From NCBI GenBank assembly GCA_017883345.1, contig JADGNT010000308.1:1-6378 (forward strand): a stretch of DNA of 6,378 bases, in the 5' to 3' direction. Of this stretch, positions 1 through 5,490 are shown in pieces; positions within the stretch are counted from its first letter, which is position 1, and each line of letters opens with the position of its first letter. Origin of the DNA: Candidatus Solibacter sp. GTDB lineage: Bacteria; Acidobacteriota; Terriglobia; Bryobacterales; Bryobacteraceae. The notes beneath the pieces were generated by a model. The model worked only from the letters and a program-made list of their open reading frames with translations. It made no database searches and was not told where the DNA came from. A program made the position numbers and the translations under genes.

Positions 1-30
1 TTTATCGGCGTTTATCGGCGTTCATCGGCG
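1..30. repeat. Tandem decamer repeat, three units, cut by the window edge
   Basis: Three consecutive 10-bp units begin the window: TTTATCGGCG at 1-10 and 11-20, then TTCATCGGCG at 21-30, differing by one base. The array may extend to the left of the window. It lies in non-coding DNA just before a small hairpin. Short head-to-tail arrays of this type occur in intergenic DNA of several environmental phyla. No function can be assigned. Confidence 0.6.
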
Positions 31-53
31 GCCATTCATGTTTTGGCCTTTTT
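30..53 (+). terminator. Weak candidate intrinsic terminator of a gene left of the window
   Basis: GGCCA (30-34) pairs with TGGCC (44-48) around a 9-nt loop and is followed at once by five T residues (49-53). The stem is only 5 bp, so termination would be weak. It would serve a plus-strand gene outside the window. The decamer repeat lies directly before it, so it could equally be part of that repeat element. Confidence 0.35.
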
Positions 54-101
54 CAGCAACCTCGCTCGCTGGCGGGTAATTCTTTTACGGCTTCTGACGC
101 G

Positions 102-123
102 CGCGGCTCCGATCGGAGCCGCG
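102..123. promoter_or_regulatory. 22-bp perfect palindrome upstream of the GH127 gene
   Basis: The half-site CGCGGCTCCGA (102-112) is followed immediately by its exact reverse complement (113-123), giving 11 bp of uninterrupted dyad symmetry. It ends 75 bp before the GH127 start codon. No T tract follows, so it does not look like an intrinsic terminator. It could be an operator for a dimeric regulator, or a hairpin in the leader RNA. No regulator is identified. Confidence 0.5.
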
Positions 124-125
124 AC

Positions 126-145
126 CGGGGTACCCTCTGGGTCCG
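126..145. repeat. Upstream arm of a 20-bp inverted repeat flanking the GH127 gene
   Basis: These 20 bp are the exact reverse complement of 2595-2614, on the other side of the GH127 gene. Each arm is itself partly palindromic (ACCC-TCT-GGGT at 132-142). The match stops at 20 bp, and neither arm lies in coding DNA. The pair may be a dispersed REP-like intergenic element present at many loci, or the ends of a cassette. The other copy sits inside a longer hairpin (2589-2620). Confidence 0.6.
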
Positions 146-198
146 GAGCGTTTGTTTTGCTTGCCCCGCGGAAATTCGTAGGTGAGAATAGAGGCACC

Positions 199-2580
199 AT
201 GACCAAATCCAAGATCAGCCGGCGTAGCATGCTCAAGGCGGTGGCGCTGACACCCGTCATGCAGCCCGCCATAGTCTCCCGCGCCATGGCCGCGGACGAA
301 GCGGCCCTGAATGGGGTGGCGGGTATCGATCGCGTGGCCGTGTTGCCGGGCAAGACCTACCTGCGCGGATGGGCCGGCTACGGCGATCCACCGCGGCCGG
401 TCCGCGCCGGCAGGGGCGCGCAACCGGTGGCGCCGCCGGTTCCCACCGGCCCCACGCCTACCGTGACCTGGAGCAAGGCGTCGGGTCCCGGGGCGGTGGC
501 ATTTGACAACCCCAAGTCGCCGATCACCACCGCGACCTTTACGACTCCCGGCGCCCATGTCATCAAGCTGACGGTGGAGAACGGCCAGGCCACGGCTTCC
601 TCAACCTTGAATGTCCAGGTGGAAACGCCGCCTCCGGCGAAGCAATTGGATGCGGTCTACACCAAGAACTTCAAGGTCGCGAGTCCGCTGTGGAACGCAC
701 GGACGAAGGCCCTGATGGTCAATTGGATTCCGCATTGCATCGAGTACATCAATCGCACGGACCTGACGCAGGGTCCCGGTGGAATCGATAATTTCGTCGA
801 AGCCGGAAAGGCCTTGCGCGGGGAGCCCCACGGAAATCACAAGGGCTATGTGTTCTCCAATGCCTGGGTGCACCAGACGGTGGAGGCGATGAGCATCGCA
901 CTGATGATCGACCCGCAGGGCGATGCGGAGACGGTCAAAGCTCACGAAAAAATGCGGGCGACGCTGGACGACTGGATTCCCAAGATTCTGGCGGCCCAGG
1001 AACCGGACGGGTACTTGCAGACGGCGTTCACCCTGCCGCGGGTGAACGGGCGCGGCGACGTTACCCCCGGCCCCTTCAAGCATTGGGAGAGGCGCGGCGA
1101 TCACGAGGGTTATACGGCGGGCTATTTCCTGGAGTCGGCGATTAACCACTACCTGATGACCGGCAAGAAGGATGCGCGGCTGTACAATGCGGCCAAGAAG
1201 CTGGCCGATTGCTGGTACAACAACCTCGGTCCGGCGCCCAAGAAGGCGTGGTACGACGGCCACCAGGAGATGGAACAGGCTCTGGTGCGCTTCGGGCGTT
1301 TCGTCAACGACATGGAAGGCGGCGGCAAGGGCCAGAAGTATGTCGAACTGGCCAAGTTCCTGCTGGACAACCGCAATGCCGGGTCGGAGTACGATCAGAG
1401 CCACCTGCCGGTAACCCAGCAGTATGAGGCCGTGGGGCACGCCGTGCGCGCGGTCTACACTTACTCGGGTATGGCCGACGTTGCGGTGGAGACGCACGAC
1501 CCGGACTATCAAAGCGCGGTGAAATCGCTCTGGGATAACATCGTCAATAAGAAGTATTACCTCACCGGCGGGGTGGGCAGCGGCGAGACCTCGGAAGGCT
1601 TCGGTCCGAATTACTCGCTGCGCAACGCCGCCTATTGCGAATCCTGCTCCAGTTGCGGCGAGATCTTCTTCCAATGGAAGATGAACCTGGCTTACCACGA
1701 TGCCCGGTACGTGGACCTGTACGAAGAGACCATGTACAACGCTCTGCTCGGCTCAACCGATCTGGAGGGTACGAATTTCTACTACACCAACCCGCTGGAT
1801 GCCAATGAGGCGCGAACTGCCTGGCACGTTTGCCCGTGCTGCGTGGGCAATATCGCCAGAACTCTGCTCATGCTCCCTACCTGGGCGTATGCCAAGAGCG
1901 CCGACGGCGTGTATGTCAATATGTTCGTGGGCAGCACCATCAATCTGGAGAATGTGGGCGGCACCGATGTCCAGATGGTGCAAGCCACAAACTACCCATG
2001 GGACGGCAAGGTCACGATCACGGTGAATCCCAAGGTTTCGAAGAACTTCAGCTTGCGGATTCGGGCGCCGCAACGCAATGTCAGCAGCCTATATCACGGC
2101 ACGCCGGACACGAGCGGTATCACTTCGCTTGCAGTCAACGGGACGGCCGTGAAACCAGCCATGGACAGGGGCTACGCCGTGATCGCGCGCGCCTGGAAAG
2201 CCGGCGACAAGGTTGAGGTGGTGCTGCCGCTCAAAGTGCAGCGCGTACGGGCCAGCGGCATGATTGAAGCCACGCGGAATAAGGTAGCCCTGCGCTACGG
2301 CCCCCTGCTGTATAACATCGAGCAAGTGGACCAGGATATCACGAAGTCGCTGAATGCCGATTCTCCGTTGACCACCGAATGGAGAGGCGATCTGCTGGGC
2401 GGGGTGATGGTGATCCAGGGCAAATTCGCCGATGGCAGCCCGATGATGGCCATCCCGAACTTCGCGCGGACCAATCGCGATCCGGCGGCGCCTCCGCCTC
2501 CTGCCGGTCCCCCGCCCGGGGCCGACACGCGACCGCCTCGGCGGCCCGCCACCTCTATCGTGTGGATCAAGGAAGGGTAG
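199..2580 (+). CDS. Tat-exported GH127-family glycoside hydrolase (beta-L-arabinofuranosidase-like, DUF1680) with PKD-like N-terminal domain
   Basis: A 793-residue secreted enzyme likely to cleave L-arabinofuranose or related sugars from plant or microbial polysaccharide outside the cytoplasm. Residues 1-32 are a twin-arginine signal (SRRSMLKA, cleavage near AMA-AD). Residues 47-142 resemble a PKD/Ig-like domain (TVTWSKASGPG ... LNVQVE), with a Pro-rich insertion at about 62-88. The catalytic domain runs from about 150 to the end. It carries the GH127 zinc/thiolate set: Glu481 and Cys483 in CESC, and Cys547-Cys548 in CPCCVGN. By family knowledge Cys547 would be the nucleophile; Glu466 is the probable acid/base. 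Extra cysteines (480, 486, 545) surround the site. A Pro-rich segment (762-784) interrupts the C-terminal ...NR...VWIK motif. ATG199 was chosen because it gives a complete Tat signal and follows AGAGG; the open frame from 43 lacks support. The family is clear, the substrate is not. Confidence 0.88.
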   Translation: MTKSKISRRSMLKAVALTPVMQPAIVSRAMAADEAALNGVAGIDRVAVLPGKTYLRGWAGYGDPPRPVRAGRGAQPVAPPVPTGPTPTVTWSKASGPGAVAFDNPKSPITTATFTTPGAHVIKLTVENGQATASSTLNVQVETPPPAKQLDAVYTKNFKVASPLWNARTKALMVNWIPHCIEYINRTDLTQGPGGIDNFVEAGKALRGEPHGNHKGYVFSNAWVHQTVEAMSIALMIDPQGDAETVKAHEKMRATLDDWIPKILAAQEPDGYLQTAFTLPRVNGRGDVTPGPFKHWERRGDHEGYTAGYFLESAINHYLMTGKKDARLYNAAKKLADCWYNNLGPAPKKAWYDGHQEMEQALVRFGRFVNDMEGGGKGQKYVELAKFLLDNRNAGSEYDQSHLPVTQQYEAVGHAVRAVYTYSGMADVAVETHDPDYQSAVKSLWDNIVNKKYYLTGGVGSGETSEGFGPNYSLRNAAYCESCSSCGEIFFQWKMNLAYHDARYVDLYEETMYNALLGSTDLEGTNFYYTNPLDANEARTAWHVCPCCVGNIARTLLMLPTWAYAKSADGVYVNMFVGSTINLENVGGTDVQMVQATNYPWDGKVTITVNPKVSKNFSLRIRAPQRNVSSLYHGTPDTSGITSLAVNGTAVKPAMDRGYAVIARAWKAGDKVEVVLPLKVQRVRASGMIEATRNKVALRYGPLLYNIEQVDQDITKSLNADSPLTTEWRGDLLGGVMVIQGKFADGSPMMAIPNFARTNRDPAAPPPPAGPPPGADTRPPRRPATSIVWIKEG

Positions 2581-2588
2581 TTCCAGTT

Positions 2589-2620
2589 GGCAGGCGGACC
2601 CAGAGGGTACCCCGCCTGCC
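2589..2620. repeat. Long hairpin after the GH127 gene containing the downstream inverted-repeat arm
   Basis: GGCAGGCGG (2589-2597) pairs with CCGCCTGCC (2612-2620), 9 bp. Inside, ACCC (2598-2601) pairs with GGGT (2605-2608) around AGA, leaving a 3-nt bulge. The segment 2595-2614 is the exact reverse complement of 126-145. The hairpin starts 8 bp after the GH127 stop codon. No T tract follows, so it is not a standard intrinsic terminator, although it could stabilise the mRNA 3' end. It may be a REP-like dispersed element. Confidence 0.6.
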
Positions 2621-2731
2621 CCACCCCGCACAAGGCGGAGCCTTATGCCACCAACTGTTGTGATTTCTGTGCGTTGCGACCCAATTCCCGGGCCGAATCG
2701 CGGTTCTGTCCGCGTCATTGATATTTTCTAC

Positions 2732-2760
2732 TGGACTCCGTTGCCGGAAACTGCTAATCT
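2732..2760 (+). promoter_or_regulatory. Predicted promoter of the aminotransferase gene
   Basis: A -35-like TGGACT (2732-2737) and a -10-like TAATCT (2755-2760) are separated by 17 bp. The -10 is preceded by TGC, an extended -10 element. Transcription would start near 2767, about 23 nt before the chosen ATG at 2790. That places the start codon at 2790 rather than in the open frame that begins at 2718. The -35 resembles TGGACA/TAGACA in the two sRNA promoters of this window. Confidence 0.5.
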
Positions 2761-2789
2761 CCCGCCAATGGCGCACTTTAAGGGGGCCT

Positions 2790-3935
2790 ATGAACATTCT
2801 GCGCGACGAACTGAAACGTGACCTGATGAATCGCGGGTTTTCGCGCCGCAACTTCGGCCGGATCGCCGCCATGATAACCGCCGGAGCGACGCTTCCGTTC
2901 TATAACGAGCCCGCCCTGGCGCAGCTTTCCAAAGTCAACGCGCCGCCGGACGCCGTGCTTCTCAATGCCAACGAGAATCCGCTGGGACCTTGTAAGGAAG
3001 CGCGTGAAGCCGCTGCCGCGATGATTCAACACGGCGGGCGCTACCGCTATAGCGAAGGCGACCGGGTGCAACAACTACTCTCTGAGCAGGAAGGCGTGAA
3101 GCTGGATTACGTGCGGATCTACGCCGGTTCCAGCGCTCCCTTGCACCAGGCGGTTCTGGCCTTCACCGGGCCCAAGCGTCCTTTTGTCATGGGCGAACCC
3201 GGTTATGAATCGGGCGCCGGCGCCGCCGCATTCATCGGCGCCGAAACCATCAAAGTCCCGCTGATGAAGAACAATGCCTACGCCCACGATGTGAAGGCGA
3301 TGGCCGCCGCCAGCCCCACGGCCGGCCTGATCTACATCTGCAATCCGAACAACCCCACCGGGACGCTGACATCGGCATCCGATATCGAGTGGCTGGTGGC
3401 CAACAAGCCGGCGGGCAGCGTGGTGATGATCGACGAAGCCTACACGCACATCGCCGGCGCTAGGTTCCACACCGATATGGTGGCGGCCGACAAGGACGTG
3501 ATCGTTCTGCGCACGTTCTCCAAAATTTACGGTATGGCCGGTCTGCGCGCCGGCGCCGCCATCGCGCGCCCGGACCTTTTAAGGAAGCTCGGCGGGTTCA
3601 GCGCCGGCATGATGCCGATCACGGGGATGGCTGCCGCGAGCGCGAGCCTGGAAGCGAAGTACGTGATTGCGGAGCGGCGCAAATATATCGCCGGCGTGCG
3701 CGAGGAAACCTACAGCTTCCTGGAAAAGCACAACTTCAGCTACGTGCCCGGCAAGTCGAACTGCTTCATGATCGATGTGAAGCGCCCCGTCCGGGAAGTT
3801 ATCAGCGCACTGCAAGCCGAGAAGATCTACGTCGGGCGGCCTTGGCCGGTCTGGCCCACCCACATGCGCGTCACCGTCGGCCTCGCCGAAGAGATGAAAA
3901 GATTCCAGGACGCCTTCCGTAAGGTGATGGCGTAA
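2790..3935 (+). CDS. Tat-exported PLP-dependent aminotransferase, HisC-like (class I/II)
   Basis: A 381-residue fold-type I aminotransferase related to histidinol-phosphate aminotransferases. Residues 15-45 form a twin-arginine signal (FSRRNFGRIA, hydrophobic stretch, probable cleavage at ALA-Q near residue 44), so it is predicted to be exported, unlike the cytoplasmic HisC of histidine synthesis. Motifs in order: NANENPLGP (59-67), typical of the HisC group; CNPNNPTG (184-191); the pyridine-nitrogen aspartate in DEAY (Asp215); TFSK with the PLP Schiff-base Lys245; the phosphate-binding Arg253 in GLRAG; and a C-terminal Arg360 in MRVTVG, probably contacting the substrate carboxylate. No catalytic residue appears missing. 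ATG2790 follows AAGGGGG at good spacing; ATG2826 is an alternative that keeps the signal. The substrate is unknown and should not be assumed to be histidinol phosphate. No his genes are nearby. Confidence 0.85.
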   Translation: MNILRDELKRDLMNRGFSRRNFGRIAAMITAGATLPFYNEPALAQLSKVNAPPDAVLLNANENPLGPCKEAREAAAAMIQHGGRYRYSEGDRVQQLLSEQEGVKLDYVRIYAGSSAPLHQAVLAFTGPKRPFVMGEPGYESGAGAAAFIGAETIKVPLMKNNAYAHDVKAMAAASPTAGLIYICNPNNPTGTLTSASDIEWLVANKPAGSVVMIDEAYTHIAGARFHTDMVAADKDVIVLRTFSKIYGMAGLRAGAAIARPDLLRKLGGFSAGMMPITGMAAASASLEAKYVIAERRKYIAGVREETYSFLEKHNFSYVPGKSNCFMIDVKRPVREVISALQAEKIYVGRPWPVWPTHMRVTVGLAEEMKRFQDAFRKVMA

Positions 3936-4156
3936 TCTTCCGCGCCGGGATGGGACTTGGGTCCCCGGGCGGGGAACGGTACGCCTGGACGCGGTTGCTC
4001 GGGCATTGTTCGGGCGGGGTGATCGCGGCACCGATCGCGCTGCCCTACGGCCACGCCATGGCGTCCCTCATGGGGTTGCGGCCCGTGCTGGCATAGCGAC
4101 GCTTCCCAGATTGACGTTGTGGGGCCAGTTTCCGCTAACCGCACAGCAGTAGGGCC

Positions 4157-4191
4157 AAAAAAGAAACAGCCCCGAGCTGGGTACTCGGGGC
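4157..4191 (-). terminator. Intrinsic terminator of sRNA copy A
   Basis: On the minus strand GCCCCGAG pairs with CTCGGGGC (DNA 4184-4191 and 4169-4176), 8 bp with a 7-nt loop. It is followed after TGT by TTTCTTTTTT (complement of the A-rich 4157-4166). It is directional: on the plus strand this hairpin is preceded by A residues and followed by a mixed sequence. Confidence 0.8.
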
Positions 4192-4246
4192 CTGCACTCA
4201 GAGGGAGGCGGTGGGAGGGGACTCACCGCCTGGGATGCTGTCTGTT
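4157..4246 (-). ncRNA. Predicted small RNA, copy A (about 90 nt)
   Basis: Predicted transcript from about 4246 down to the T tract at 4157. In RNA order it has a short 5' part (AACAGACAGCAUCC), a hairpin with an 8-bp stem AGGCGGUG/CACCGCCU (DNA 4206-4213 and 4224-4231) and loop AGUCCCCUCC, a linker CCCUCUGAGUGCAG, and a terminator hairpin. CAGA near the 5' end can also pair with UCUG in the linker, closing the hairpin base. No reading frame in it looks coding. The C-rich loop could pair with purine-rich Shine-Dalgarno sites, as in C-rich-loop sRNAs of other bacteria. I do not recognise a named family; known acidobacterial RNA motifs should be compared. The plus strand was rejected because it has no T tract after either hairpin. 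Confidence 0.72.
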
Positions 4247-4252
4247 GAATTG

Positions 4253-4302
4253 AGCCTAGCAGTTTAAGATCAAGTTGTCCAGTATTATTTTTGAAATATT
4301 TT
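4253..4302 (-). promoter_or_regulatory. Promoter and A/T-rich upstream box of sRNA copy A
   Basis: On the minus strand, -35 TGGACA (4281-4276) and -10 TAGGCT (4258-4253) are 17 bp apart, with TGC before the -10 (extended -10). Upstream, 4302-4282 is almost all A/T and includes AAAATAATA, as expected for an UP element. Copy B has the same layout at the same positions relative to its RNA. The start would fall near 4246. Confidence 0.65.
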
Positions 4303-4395
4303 GAGGGACACTGGCTCCGGAGGCGCGTGGAGTTTGAGGGATGCGATTTCAATGCGAACCGGTCGCGTTCCCGAGCAGCCGGCGAAGCGTGCTCC

Positions 4396-4432
4396 AAAAA
4401 GATAAAGGCCCCGAGTTGGGTAACTCGGGGCC
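4396..4432 (-). terminator. Intrinsic terminator of sRNA copy B
   Basis: On the minus strand GGCCCCGAGTT pairs perfectly with AACTCGGGGCC (DNA 4422-4432 and 4407-4417), 11 bp with the 4-nt loop ACCC, followed by TTTATCTTTTT. Compared with copy A, the stem gains a T-A pair step near the loop and a closing G-C pair at the base, so the hairpin is kept or strengthened while the primary sequence changes. Confidence 0.82.
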
Positions 4433-4486
4433 TGCACTCAGAGGGAGGCGGTGGGAGGGGACTCACCGCCTTGGATGCTGTCTGTT
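4396..4486 (-). ncRNA. Predicted small RNA, copy B (about 91 nt)
   Basis: Paralogue of copy A, on the same strand and transcribed toward it. The internal hairpin (DNA 4446-4453 with 4464-4471) and its AGUCCCCUCC loop are unchanged, as is the CCCUCUGAGUGCAG linker. The single change in the body, at 4472, falls just outside the stem. Differences are concentrated in the terminator loop, T tract and promoter spacer, which fits a functional RNA. Each copy has its own promoter and terminator, so they are probably separate transcripts with the same targets (redundant or additive). Read-through of B would run into A. Confidence 0.72.
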
Positions 4487-4492
4487 GAATTA

Positions 4493-4542
4493 ATCCTAAC
4501 CGTTTAAGGCCTTGTTGTCTACTATTATTTTCAACTATTTTT
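4493..4542 (-). promoter_or_regulatory. Promoter and A/T-rich upstream box of sRNA copy B
   Basis: On the minus strand, -35 TAGACA (4521-4516) and -10 TAGGAT (4498-4493) are 17 bp apart. The spacer shares CTTAAAC with copy A. An A/T-rich segment (4542-4522, containing AAAATAATA) lies directly upstream. The start would fall near 4486. Confidence 0.65.
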
Positions 4543-4807
4543 GGGGCTGTGCCGCCGGCAGCCAAAAGGGCCCGAACCGGGCTATCGCCATGCCGCGAGG
4601 TGGAGTGCCGGGAACGGTCGAGGAAAACTGCTCGGAGAGTACTGGTTATTAGGACCACCAAGGTTTCTCGTACGCTATTGTAAATAGGTCAGATAGCAGA
4701 ATTATGCCGGGCTGGCGTCAGGGGGCGATAGCGGCATCCAAATAACTAAAGACAGCTTGAGCCGCCGGAGCGCGCGTTGTAATTTGGCGATTGGAAGGCG
4801 GTGTCTG
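4543..4807. other. Intergenic region between sRNA copy B and the PilZ gene
   Basis: No convincing gene was found. A small hairpin GCCCG-AAC-CGGGC lies at 4570-4582; on the minus strand it is followed by CCTTTT, so it resembles a weak terminator, but no minus-strand gene leads into it. The segment 4676-4705 is A/T-richer and contains TTGTAA (4678-4683) and AATTAT (4700-4705), 16 bp apart, a possible but weak promoter for the PilZ gene. A minus-strand open frame spanning 4068-4661 crosses both sRNA units and has no coding character. Confidence 0.4.
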
Positions 4808-5206
4808 GTGATCGATACCTATGAAGACAGAACGTTCAGCGCCAAGAGCGACCGGGAACGACGGACCAAACGTCGCTTCCAGATCGATCAGGAAGTCCGT
4901 TATAAGATGCTCTACGGTCAGCGCATCGCCGAGACCGGCGTGGGCAGAACCATGAACATCTCTAGCGGCGGCGTGTGGCTCAGCACCGAGAACATGCTGA
5001 CCAGCGGCATGCCCGTGGAGCTTTCCATGAACTGGCCGGTTCTGCTGAACGACGTCTGTCCGATGAAGCTGATGATCTACGGATGCGTGGTGCGCAGCAA
5101 CGAAAAGGGCGCCGCGGTGGCGATTGAACGCTACGAGTTCCGCACCCAGGGTTCGCGCACCTTCCAGAGTACGGCCGCCGTCCCTCTGGAATTGCGCCTG
5201 GTTTAG
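4808..5206 (+). CDS. PilZ-domain protein, predicted cyclic-di-GMP binding
   Basis: A 132-residue single-domain protein with the two PilZ signatures: an RxxxR motif (Arg19 to Arg23, in RRTKRRF) and N-x-S-x-x-G (Asn50, Ser52, Gly55, in MNISSGGVWL), which together bind cyclic-di-GMP. The rest fits the PilZ beta-barrel, with a conserved-looking stretch around MNWPVLLND and CVVRSNEKGAAVAIERYEF. There is no output domain, so it probably acts as a c-di-GMP-responsive adaptor on motility, adhesion or envelope functions; the partner is unknown. I chose GTG4808 because GGAAGG (4793-4798) lies 9 nt upstream; an upstream TTG at 4757 would add 17 residues with no ribosome-binding site and no family support. 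A strong terminator follows 14 bp after the stop. Confidence 0.85.
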   Translation: MIDTYEDRTFSAKSDRERRTKRRFQIDQEVRYKMLYGQRIAETGVGRTMNISSGGVWLSTENMLTSGMPVELSMNWPVLLNDVCPMKLMIYGCVVRSNEKGAAVAIERYEFRTQGSRTFQSTAAVPLELRLV

Positions 5207-5220
5207 CCCCACTGAACAGC

Positions 5221-5265
5221 AGTGGCCGCGCCCGGTCCTGGGACCGTGGCGCGGCCACTTTTCTT
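5221..5265 (+). terminator. Strong intrinsic terminator of the PilZ gene
   Basis: AGTGGCCGCGCC (5221-5232) pairs perfectly with GGCGCGGCCACT (5248-5259), 12 bp. The stem continues as CGGTCC/GGACCG (5233-5238 and 5241-5246) with a single bulged T5247, then TTTTCTT follows. It lies between the convergent PilZ and small membrane protein genes. In the minus direction no T tract follows, so it should act mainly on plus-strand transcripts. Confidence 0.9.
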
Positions 5266-5295
5266 GGTCCGGCGGCGGTGCCGGCGGCGCCTCGA

Positions 5296-5484
5296 CTAAA
5301 GCGCGCGGAGCATGCGGGCGGGCAGGGTGACAATCGCCCAGACCAGGCCGAGGGCGCCTTCCACGGCGATCCCCACCAGCCGGAAGGGCAGCAGGAACAG
5401 CCAAACCAGCGGATAGAGCACCAGGGCCGCCAGGGCCAGCGGCCAGCACAGCACCAGCAGAATACACCACAACAGGAACTTCAT
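5296..5484 (-). CDS. Small hydrophobic membrane protein, 62 residues
   Basis: I do not recognise a named family. The protein is almost entirely hydrophobic: residues 2-22 (KFLLWCILLVLCWPLALAAL region) form one membrane segment running into a second at about 23-37 (VLYPLVWLFLLPFRL), and a third hydrophobic stretch covers about 38-56 (VGIAVEGALGLVWAIVTLP). Two or three transmembrane helices are likely, with a short basic C-terminus (ARMLRAL). The start is well supported: GAGGAGG (5497-5491) lies 6 nt before the ATG, the best Shine-Dalgarno in the window. That signal, the uniform hydrophobicity and the placement in a gap between convergent PilZ and divergent aroC argue that it is a real gene. 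No function is assigned. Confidence 0.7.
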   Translation of the reverse strand: MKFLLWCILLVLCWPLALAALVLYPLVWLFLLPFRLVGIAVEGALGLVWAIVTLPARMLRAL

Positions 5485-5490
5485 CTTGGG

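Larger units (their letters stand above)
4157..4533 (-). repeat. Tandem direct duplication of an sRNA gene unit (240-bp offset)
   Basis: Two copies of one unit lie in the same orientation. Positions 4183-4251 and 4423-4491 match over 69 nt with one difference (G4232 versus T4472), an offset of exactly 240 bp. Similarity continues with more changes through the terminator arm (4157-4182 / 4396-4422) and through the promoter and A/T-rich box (to about 4293 / 4533). The 93 bp between them (4303-4395) is not duplicated. The sharp fall in identity outside promoter, body and terminator suggests selection on a transcribed RNA. Confidence 0.85.

Noticed and set aside
43..198. N-terminal extension of the GH127 open frame
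   Set aside because: It begins with TTG without a ribosome site, crosses the palindrome and the repeat arm, and would bury the Tat signal 52 residues inside the protein.
601..1698. Long minus-strand open frame of 365 codons within the GH127 gene
   Set aside because: A shadow of the plus-strand gene, as is common in high-GC DNA; the plus frame has clear catalytic motifs and a signal peptide.
3952..3965. Hairpin GGGAC-TTGG-GTCCC after the aminotransferase gene as a terminator
   Set aside because: Only a 5-bp stem and no T tract follows; a terminator for that gene is not evident in the window.
4053..4064. 12-bp palindrome ACGCCATGGCGT
   Set aside because: Short and unaccompanied by any other signal; expected occasionally in GC-rich DNA.
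3950..4096. Possible 48-codon plus-strand gene after the aminotransferase
   Set aside because: ATG3950 has no clear Shine-Dalgarno, the peptide matches nothing I recognise, and GC-rich DNA often gives open frames of this length.
4291..4488. Plus-strand 65-codon open frame across the sRNA region
   Set aside because: It covers the gap and copy B antisense; composition is not protein-like and copy A lacks the same frame.
4157..4533. CRISPR array or insertion-sequence ends
   Set aside because: Only two units of more than 130 bp with internal promoters and terminators; no short regular spacers, no transposase and no terminal inverted repeats.
4068..4661. Minus-strand open frame of 197 codons
   Set aside because: It runs through both sRNA units; its internal protein repeat (SPLPPPPSECRPRV twice) only reflects the DNA duplication. 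No ribosome site or family resemblance.
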